Shown in pieces: positions 59,201 through 64,000 of a stretch of 64,000 nt of DNA (the first letter of the stretch is position 1; each line of letters starts with the position of its first letter). The translations under genes were made by a program, and so were the position numbers. Source of the stretch: Kosakonia quasisacchari (GTDB taxonomy: Bacteria; Pseudomonadota; Gammaproteobacteria; Enterobacterales; Enterobacteriaceae); assembly GCF_004331415.1 (NCBI RefSeq), contig NZ_SJOP01000006.1:174411-238410 (forward strand). The letters are read 5' to 3'. The notes beneath the pieces are model-generated. The model saw nothing but the letters and a program-made list of their open reading frames with translations. It ran no database searches and had not been told where the DNA came from.

Positions 59201-59705
59201 CGGCATATTTTTCGCTATCTGGTTCCGTTGTCAGGCTACCGCCGTAAATCAGAACGGTTCTATTGCCCTCCAGCCATTGGTGGGATTGCAAGCCGGGAAC
59301 CAGTTGTTCAATCGCGTCTTCATCACCGGTCAACAGCAGCAAGCGGACTTTGCGGCGCCAGAACAGGCTATAGCGCAAGCGGAGGTATTTTTTCAGCGGT
59401 GCATAAACGGTTTCGCGCCCGGTTACCTTTGCTGGTTTACGCTTAGGAGATGCTAACGGGCCAACCTTGTCTTTAATCAGCAATCGAAAGACAATGAACC
59501 CCAGCATCAGCAGGCTGAGCGCAACCCCCCAGGCAATAAAACCAGCGGCAATAAGAGGGCGCAGCGTTTCCCATTGCGTTGAACGTTCAGTCGCCCACAG
59601 CCACCATGCCAGCGCGCCCAGTAATACCAGGAGAGTGGTCACAGCAATACAGACCGTTGCCGTGGCTGCCACAGAGATGACAGCAGGTTTATTGACGTTG
59701 TCCAT
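56265..59705 (-). CDS. tssM: TssM, T6SS inner-membrane IcmF-family protein
   Basis: 1146 aa, the usual size. Two N-terminal helices (about residues 8-34 and 50-73), a cytoplasmic domain, a third helix near residue 375 (MLAWGIMAVMGIWGVGLLISFAL) and a long periplasmic region ending in the DUF1215-type C-terminal domain. The cytoplasmic domain reads LLLLTGDEDAIEQLVPGL where ATP-binding TssM proteins have a Walker A loop, so nucleotide binding is doubtful. It spans the envelope with TssJ and TssL. Confidence 0.93.
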   Translation of the reverse strand: MDNVNKPAVISVAATATVCIAVTTLLVLLGALAWWLWATERSTQWETLRPLIAAGFIAWGVALSLLMLGFIVFRLLIKDKVGPLASPKRKPAKVTGRETVYAPLKKYLRLRYSLFWRRKVRLLLLTGDEDAIEQLVPGLQSHQWLEGNRTVLIYGGSLTTEPDSEKYAALRKLRRSRPLDGIIRVIPQALYLTPQISDNDLRGLEKISEMLRYSAPVWLWQLCDSVWSQALRTEQVVGAHFPLRAQADDVTRQLELLLPELRAQGVSQVMESNNHDFLLRLGQHLKEGGIIRWAHQLMPWLSVSQQRIPLRGLMFSQPGTKSPDSPKNIVTLADENFIPESQRNALSLSVTWQGVVNDCTRVNGRRIGLPRERMLAWGIMAVMGIWGVGLLISFALNYGQISSVAGKARYLVEHPSVSDYQLTALHELRNDAGRLQRHVNKATPWYQRFGLDHSQQLLNAVLPWYGVVNNRLIRDPASTALLQKLAALTNSAPNSDRRMQLAKPGYDQLKAWLMMSRPDKADGAFFAEVMRRVQPTRPGISTGLWQSLVPDLWAFYITELPQQPMWKITPDASLVNQSRQVLLQQIGRRNAESTLYENMLKSVRRNFADVSLEDMTSGTDARRLFTTDEVVPGMFTRQAWEGGIEQAIEKAANSRRDEIDWVLSDSRKAVSVDLSPEALKARLTQRYFTDFAGSWLRFLNSLQLNPTHNIADVTDQLTLMSDVRQSPLIALMNTLALQGQTGEQREGLSDSIIKSAKELVGSHDKPVIDQRAAGSQGPLDETFGPLLTLMGKNKDSNVMSADNSLSLQTYLTRITRVRLRLQQVASASDPQEMMQTLAQTVFKGKSIDLTDTQQYGSLMAASLGEEWSGFGNTMFVQPLAQAWETVLQPSAASLNDRWSRAVVANWHTAFDGRFPFTMSKSDVSLPMLAEFIRKDSGRIDQFLTTELNGVLHKEGNQWVADNTHSQGLMFNPAFLSAVNQLSQLSDILFTDGGQGISFELQARPVPQVVETQLTIDGQKLHYFNQIADWQSFRWPGDTWKPGTMLTWTTINAGPRLFGDYSGTWGFIRWLEQGKRQQLDRSQWMMSFIAPDGRTLQWILRTQLSSGPLALLALRNFNLPDQIFSINASATSNTLVTAESTTMDGIE

Positions 59706-60828
59706 CAGGTTTTACAATTCCAATTGCGAGGGTGTTCATCGGGTCGTGAGCAATCCAGCCACACGGTTTTTGGTAGTGCGCAGCGTAGATTGCCGACAGC
59801 GATAAAACGATCAGCGCGTCCATATCGCCGATATCACCCCAGTTGGCATCCTGCTGATACTGGCTAACGTTCCAGCCATTGTGCGACAGCTTCTCCAGAC
59901 CAGACCGGGAAAACAGGAGACTGGCCTCAGGGGGTTCTTGCAGTTCGCTCTGTTCCAGCGCACGGGTGGACACACTGAGTAATGCGTCCCCTTTTTCTGC
60001 CGAAAAGGTTTCGCCGCGCGTCAGTTGCACCGGCCCGTTCCGCCCGGCCAACCACAGTACGGCAGACTCCCCGGCGGGAAGTGCTGTTTTCGAGGATGCT
60101 ACGACCACCTGACACCCCGCGATTAGCATAGTGTCTTCAGATTTGGCTTGCGCGAGGTCACTCGCTATCTCAGCCAGACTGGCTTCGCCATGCCAGGGTT
60201 CAGGCCGTAATGGCAGTGCTATCGCCGGGAAAATGCGGGCCATTTGTGCGCGGAATGCCTGCCAGGCGATGTCCGATCCCTGCCAGTAGCAACGCAGTGG
60301 TGGAGTGAGTGTGTTTTCACTGCGCTGCTTTTGCCACTCGATAACCAGTAGCTCCGCCAGTCGTTTTTCACGCGCGGTAGCGTCAGTAGCGGAAATTTGG
60401 GGCAGTCTCAGCGCACTTCCGCTCCCCTCTTTTTTTTCTTCCGGATGGCGCTGTTCACGACTAAGCACACGCAGCCAGTCGGTTGAACATCTGCCCGCTG
60501 GCCCCAGCAAGACGTATTCTTTTAACCAGAACGGCTGTCGATGCTGTGCCCACCACTGCTGTTGTTCATATGCCACCAGTTGAGAGTAGAAAGCGGCGTT
60601 GTGTACGCTAACGCGGTAGTACAGCACCCGTATCAGCCAGCCTGAAGCTGCCAGCATCAGTGCTACCAGGATACCGGCAGCAACCAGTGAGCTTTTCCCT
60701 TCTGCAGATGGCAGCAGTACGCTGAAACCGCCGCTGAGTAGTACCAGTAGTGCCGCAACCGACAACCACGTGGCCGTGCGGGGCGGACGGGCCGTTCTGT
60801 ATGCCGGATAGTCGGGAACAGGCCTCAC
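59689..60828 (-). CDS. T6SS-locus inner-membrane protein of unknown function
   Basis: 379 aa. Two membrane helices near the N terminus (about residues 21-41 and 47-68) are followed by a soluble domain of some 300 residues with no motif I recognise. It is not TssL: there is no C-terminal anchor or OmpA-like domain. The gene is locked into the cluster, overlapping tssM by 17 bp and the PAAR gene by 4 bp, so it is co-expressed with the membrane complex and the spike tip. Possible roles are assembly of the membrane complex or handling of the adjacent lipase effector; both are inference. Confidence 0.7.
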   Translation of the reverse strand: MRPVPDYPAYRTARPPRTATWLSVAALLVLLSGGFSVLLPSAEGKSSLVAAGILVALMLAASGWLIRVLYYRVSVHNAAFYSQLVAYEQQQWWAQHRQPFWLKEYVLLGPAGRCSTDWLRVLSREQRHPEEKKEGSGSALRLPQISATDATAREKRLAELLVIEWQKQRSENTLTPPLRCYWQGSDIAWQAFRAQMARIFPAIALPLRPEPWHGEASLAEIASDLAQAKSEDTMLIAGCQVVVASSKTALPAGESAVLWLAGRNGPVQLTRGETFSAEKGDALLSVSTRALEQSELQEPPEASLLFSRSGLEKLSHNGWNVSQYQQDANWGDIGDMDALIVLSLSAIYAAHYQKPCGWIAHDPMNTLAIGIVKPDGQRQ

Positions 60829-61082
60829 TGATCAATACCGCAATCAGGAAAAGAGCTGACCAGCGTACAGCCGCAGGCACAGCGGTGGCCGTGCAGTGCT
60901 ACTGGCTGACCATCGATCCTGGTGCGCAAGCTGCCTTCAGCAATAGAAGTCATGCCGTGTTTGTTGCAGCTCACCGGGTCGCCCTTGCAGGCGAATCCCT
61001 GGCCAAAGCACTGATAGTGTCCCCCTAATACTTTGCCGCCATATTCCCGCAGGCTGTCTCCTTTGCGGATGACTTTACTCAT
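60825..61082 (-). CDS. PAAR-motif T6SS spike-tip protein
   Basis: 85 aa. The PAAR fold is shown by KVIRKGDSLREYGGKVLGG, repeated Gly turns, and His/Cys zinc ligands in GHYQC, CKGDPVSCNKHG and GHRCACGC. It sharpens the VgrG spike and can carry effectors. The start at 61080-61082 (MSKVIRK) is preferred over the ATG two codons earlier because AAGGAG is six bases from it but abuts the earlier ATG. It lies just after the lipase gene, suggesting a cargo pair. Confidence 0.88.
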   Translation of the reverse strand: MSKVIRKGDSLREYGGKVLGGHYQCFGQGFACKGDPVSCNKHGMTSIAEGSLRTRIDGQPVALHGHRCACGCTLVSSFPDCGIDQ

Positions 61083-61102
61083 TGACATCTCCTTGCTCTG
61101 TC

Positions 61103-63559
61103 TCAGGTGTTTACCGTCAGAACTTGCTCAAACCAGTTGGCCGGGATCACGGCTTGCGCCCGCGCCAGTCGCTGTTCCGCCACATGCGCCTTTTGCTGAG
61201 CGACCACGACACCGGGCTCCTGAGTAAATGCCCGCAGTTGTTCCCCGCCAGGCAGTTCCGGTACGGGCTCCCGGGTCATCAGATCCAATACGTCAACCTG
61301 CAGCGATCGCGCTGCACCGGTGGCGGCCAGCCCTGCCAGCTTGCCGGTCAGGCTCTTCTGTTTGAAGCTCAGCACCACACCCGTGGTAAGGGTGGCAAAA
61401 CCTACCAGATCCCCGGCAATAACTAGCGGAGAGAGGGATTTATTACATTTGTCACTGAAGTAAATCATGCGATAGCGGAAGTAGCCGGTCCACATCTCAC
61501 GCGAATTGAGGGCGGCCTGCATAAACCAGGCACGCGAGTCATGTAACTGGTCGTCAAAAAACGCTCTGACCAACCCGGCGGGCTGTTCCGCATTACTGGC
61601 CTCACCGGCGGCGGGGAAGAGAATAGCCACACGGGCGTTGCCGTCCGCCTTCATACGCCGGTATTCCTGTGCTTCATCATCGGTATTGAGAACGAAAATC
61701 ATCGGTTGCAGTACGGTATCCAGCACCACCTGTGCCAGGTTCTCTGGAATGCGATAGCCGTCGTTGTAATCCTTACCAAACTCCTTCGCCGCGTCAAACA
61801 GCTGGGTCTGCGCCATAACAGGGTCGAAATCCTTGACGCCAGGATAGAGCACCAGGTCATCCATTTTGTCGGCGGGCTGATCTGCAATCTGCTTCTGGCG
61901 CGCGTCGATAATCTTCTGCTGCTCTTCATCCCGCTTATTTTCTGCCGCCTTACGCGCGGCGGGCAGCGCTTCGGTATTCTTGGCGCGCTGGTAGAAGGGG
62001 GTTTTCAGCATCGACCCTCTGGCATAGCGATCAATGCGCCACGCGGTGATCCACGCCATCTGGTTTTCAACAACGGTTTCAAGACTGCCGCTGGCGCGTG
62101 GCGGATCGTATCGGGATGCTTCTTCAGGGGAGATTTCATCTGGCGTGGTCAGATTCAGGGTGAGTTCGCGCCAGGCGTTGAATCCTTGGACAAGATCTCC
62201 ATGAAGCAGAAATTCTTTCAAAGAGTCTAAAGGCATAACTCGCCAGCTGTCTGCCTTCTTATCATCAGGCAAAGCTCCCATGGGTATTTTTAATGGGGCA
62301 CCGGCGCAAAACGCCGAAGCATACATTTCATGCAAAACTATTTGTGAAAGCAATAACGCATCATCCTTACCGTTCGCCTTCCCTTGGTCTCCCGGTGGAT
62401 AACCACCACCAATATCCGAATGCATCCCCGGATACACTACCTCAGTGGCATAGGGCGGATATTTGCCGTTAGCCCTACGTAACGAGTCCATCGGGAAACA
62501 GAGGCGTTGCTCATGGCCCGAAACCAGATGCACACATTTTTTTATCAACCCCGGATAGGTTTCATCGCTCGGCAACTCCATTGTGCCGTCCGCCCAGGAC
62601 ATATGCCCCTCGGCAATCGGTACCACGTGCGCCACCCCCACGGAAGCCACGGTATCCAGTAGCCCGAGAAACTCCACGCTGATGGGCAACTGCAGTGCGC
62701 CAATCTGCAGACATTGCGGGGGATTTTCGCCTTCCGCCGCTGGTGGAGGCAGCAGCTCACTCAGCCAGCGCACAAAAGTACGCGCAGCGGCTGCACCGCG
62801 GGAAAAACCGTAAACGTACAACTTGATACCTAACAGCTTAGGCTTGCCCGGCTCCGGTTGCGTCAGCATTGGCTTCAGCGGGAGGGCTAACTCATTCAAT
62901 AAGCGGCTAAACTCTTCGTAGCGGTTGTGGCTGCCGCCGAACCATAGTCGGTTCCAGCTGGTACCCATTTTGCCTATAGATTTACGGCTGGCCCCTTCTG
63001 ACAGCTTTATACTGTTTTTTTTCGGGTCTTTACTCACACGCATAAGCACATCAATAATGCGCAGTAGTGCCCAGTTAATACGTTCTTCGCCTTTCGTTGC
63101 CCCCACCAACCCCATGGTGGAATAGTCCAGGTCGTTCACTTCCGGAAAAGGCGTGCCCACACCAGGAATATAAAATTTAAAGTATTTCCCGCCGCTGTCG
63201 CTTGCCTCATCCAGCGATACCCTCTTTTGATCAGGGACTCCACCGGCTGTGCCATCACCGATCGTCGCGCGAAACAACCGCGCGATATTGGTCGGATGCT
63301 TCGGAGGGGGAGACAGGATCAGGTCATTGTTCAGGTTATTACCCGTACCGTCGAAAAACAGACTGATATGCAGCGTCTTACAGCACGGCGGTTCCACACG
63401 TCGTCCGGCTGCGAGGCACAACTCCTGGCGGTAGAGTCGCTCGGCGCTGTTCTGCTGATAGCCGCTCTGCCCGACCTGCAGCGCCTGCGTCGGCAGACGT
63501 CCCTGCGCCGGAAAGGGCGGTGGAGCCCAGGCTAAGTCGGTTTCCTTTACCTCGCACAT
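61103..63559 (-). CDS. DUF2235 / Tle1-like T6SS lipase effector
   Basis: 818 aa. The alpha/beta-hydrolase DUF2235 domain covers about residues 62-390: SLFFDGTGNN, the nucleophile elbow GFSRG with Ser253, LLDTVASVG with Asp302, HLVSGHEQR and PGMHSDIGGGY (His380, Asp382). These fit the Tle1 family of antibacterial phospholipase effectors. The C-terminal 400 residues hold a charged coiled segment (KAAENKRDEEQQKIIDARQK) and a hydrophobic stretch (LVIAGDLVGFATLTTGVVL). No signal peptide. It lies between a DUF3304 gene and a PAAR gene. Lipase activity is inferred. Confidence 0.82.
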   Translation of the reverse strand: MCEVKETDLAWAPPPFPAQGRLPTQALQVGQSGYQQNSAERLYRQELCLAAGRRVEPPCCKTLHISLFFDGTGNNLNNDLILSPPPKHPTNIARLFRATIGDGTAGGVPDQKRVSLDEASDSGGKYFKFYIPGVGTPFPEVNDLDYSTMGLVGATKGEERINWALLRIIDVLMRVSKDPKKNSIKLSEGASRKSIGKMGTSWNRLWFGGSHNRYEEFSRLLNELALPLKPMLTQPEPGKPKLLGIKLYVYGFSRGAAAARTFVRWLSELLPPPAAEGENPPQCLQIGALQLPISVEFLGLLDTVASVGVAHVVPIAEGHMSWADGTMELPSDETYPGLIKKCVHLVSGHEQRLCFPMDSLRRANGKYPPYATEVVYPGMHSDIGGGYPPGDQGKANGKDDALLLSQIVLHEMYASAFCAGAPLKIPMGALPDDKKADSWRVMPLDSLKEFLLHGDLVQGFNAWRELTLNLTTPDEISPEEASRYDPPRASGSLETVVENQMAWITAWRIDRYARGSMLKTPFYQRAKNTEALPAARKAAENKRDEEQQKIIDARQKQIADQPADKMDDLVLYPGVKDFDPVMAQTQLFDAAKEFGKDYNDGYRIPENLAQVVLDTVLQPMIFVLNTDDEAQEYRRMKADGNARVAILFPAAGEASNAEQPAGLVRAFFDDQLHDSRAWFMQAALNSREMWTGYFRYRMIYFSDKCNKSLSPLVIAGDLVGFATLTTGVVLSFKQKSLTGKLAGLAATGAARSLQVDVLDLMTREPVPELPGGEQLRAFTQEPGVVVAQQKAHVAEQRLARAQAVIPANWFEQVLTVNT

Positions 63560-64000
63560 ATTTTTGGCTCCTTCATCCTGATGGGCTCTTTAATCGGGTA
63601 GGACGGGCTACCGTAGGTGTAGCAACTGGTGGTCACCTTCACGTCATCACAGGGCAAAAAGTGCACGGTGATGCCGCAAACATCCTGGCCGTTATAGTCG
63701 GGAAGCGGGACGATTTTGCTGTGCTGACGATTCTGAGCGCTCATCTTTTTCTCCCAAGCTTTATATTTTTCGTAATCAGCAAAACCTGGAAAACCTTCAG
63801 TGGATGCCTCTCCGCTTTCCCAGTCAATACGCACCGTCATACCCGGCCTCCAGCGGGCGGGCACACTGTAGCAACAGCCTCCGCCGCCGCCCTGAAACGG
63901 ACCAATGATGTCGATACCCGACTGGTTATCCACGCTGAAGTGGTTAATCGCCCATCGGGTGTGATTGATGGCGTCAATGGTGCCGCCTCCACCGCCGCCT
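63547..64000 (-). CDS. DUF3304 protein, putative immunity to the Tle1-like effector, 5' end beyond window
   Basis: At least 151 codons; the frame is open to the right edge, so the true start lies outside. The body AINHFSVDNQSG … GGGGGCCYSVPARWRPGMTVRIDWES and the end GITVHFLPCDDVKVTTSCYTYGSPSYP fit DUF3304. Such proteins occur beside DUF2235 effectors and are thought to be immunity lipoproteins; the lipobox would be outside the window. A GTG at 63931-63933 is an in-frame but unlikely start. It overlaps the effector gene by 13 bp. A run of six glycine codons at the very edge is unusual. Confidence 0.7.
   Translation of the reverse strand, partial: GGGGGGTIDAINHTRWAINHFSVDNQSGIDIIGPFQGGGGGCCYSVPARWRPGMTVRIDWESGEASTEGFPGFADYEKYKAWEKKMSAQNRQHSKIVPLPDYNGQDVCGITVHFLPCDDVKVTTSCYTYGSPSYPIKEPIRMKEPKICAR

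Noticed and set aside
59689..60828. TssL (DotU) identity for the T6SS membrane protein
   Set aside because: It has two N-terminal helices and a large C-terminal soluble domain; TssL has a cytoplasmic N-terminal domain and a C-terminal anchor.
48200..64000. Second copy of the tRNA-Phe 3' end (attR) bounding an island
   Set aside because: No repeat of the 3' tRNA segment was found by eye within the window; it may lie beyond it.

Overview
The window is a 64 kb piece of an enterobacterial chromosome. Gene order and protein sequences follow the Escherichia coli yggE–argO–mscS–fbaA–pgk–epd … tktA–loiP–speA–metK–galP … nupG–speC–yqgA–tRNA-Phe segment almost gene by gene. The citrate lyase proteins are closest in type to Klebsiella. 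Accessory content (Klebsiella-type citrate fermentation genes, a type VI secretion locus beside tRNA-Phe, an ERIC element) suggests a member of the Klebsiella/Enterobacter/Kosakonia group. Genus is not certain from sequence alone.

Bases 1–34,500 are mostly core genome. They hold stress and envelope genes (yggE, argO, mscS), a glycolysis/pentose-phosphate block (fbaA, pgk, epd, tktA), polyamine and SAM synthesis (speA with its leader ORF yqgB, metK), galactose uptake (galP), a compact housekeeping run (sprT, endA, rsmE, gshB, yqgE, ruvX), then yggR/yggS/yggT/yggU/rdgB/hemW, yggN/yggL/trmB, and mutY/yggX/mltC/nupG. Differences from the E. coli order mark accessory changes: an antirepressor-like gene with a near-consensus LexA box between epd and tktA; no speB between loiP and speA; a divergent IclR regulator/FAD-oxidoreductase pair between ruvX and yggR; and no yggM or ansB between hemW and yggN.

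Bases 34,700–44,730 are a citrate fermentation module inserted between nupG and speC. One minus-strand operon encodes a 2-hydroxycarboxylate carrier, a FAH-family protein, citrate lyase ligase (citC), the three lyase subunits (citD, citE, citF) and the prosthetic-group enzymes (citX, citG). A citA/citB-type two-component system is divergent from it. No oxaloacetate decarboxylase pump genes (oadGAB) are present; the FAH-family protein is a candidate for handling oxaloacetate.

Bases 44,767–48,200 return to core genes (speC, yqgA, tRNA-Phe with a stringent-type promoter). From 48,656 to the right edge lies the 3' part of a type VI secretion gene cluster, all on the minus strand. In transcription order it holds a DUF3304 putative immunity protein (cut by the window edge), a DUF2235/Tle1-like lipase effector, a PAAR protein, an unrecognised membrane protein, tssM, tssA, tssF, tssG, tssJ, tssE and a vasL-type gene. 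The sheath, baseplate-K, TssL, ClpV, Hcp and VgrG genes are not in the window and presumably lie beyond its right edge.

Regulatory sites readable in the sequence include Cra and CRP boxes before epd, GalR/GalS operators and a CRP site before galP, CRP–CytR–DeoR sites before nupG, MetJ boxes before metK and the LexA box before the antirepressor gene. The strongest leads for new biology are the SOS-wired solitary antirepressor, the FAH protein inside the cit operon with an altered CitA sensor pocket, and the effector/immunity end of the T6SS locus with its unassigned membrane protein.
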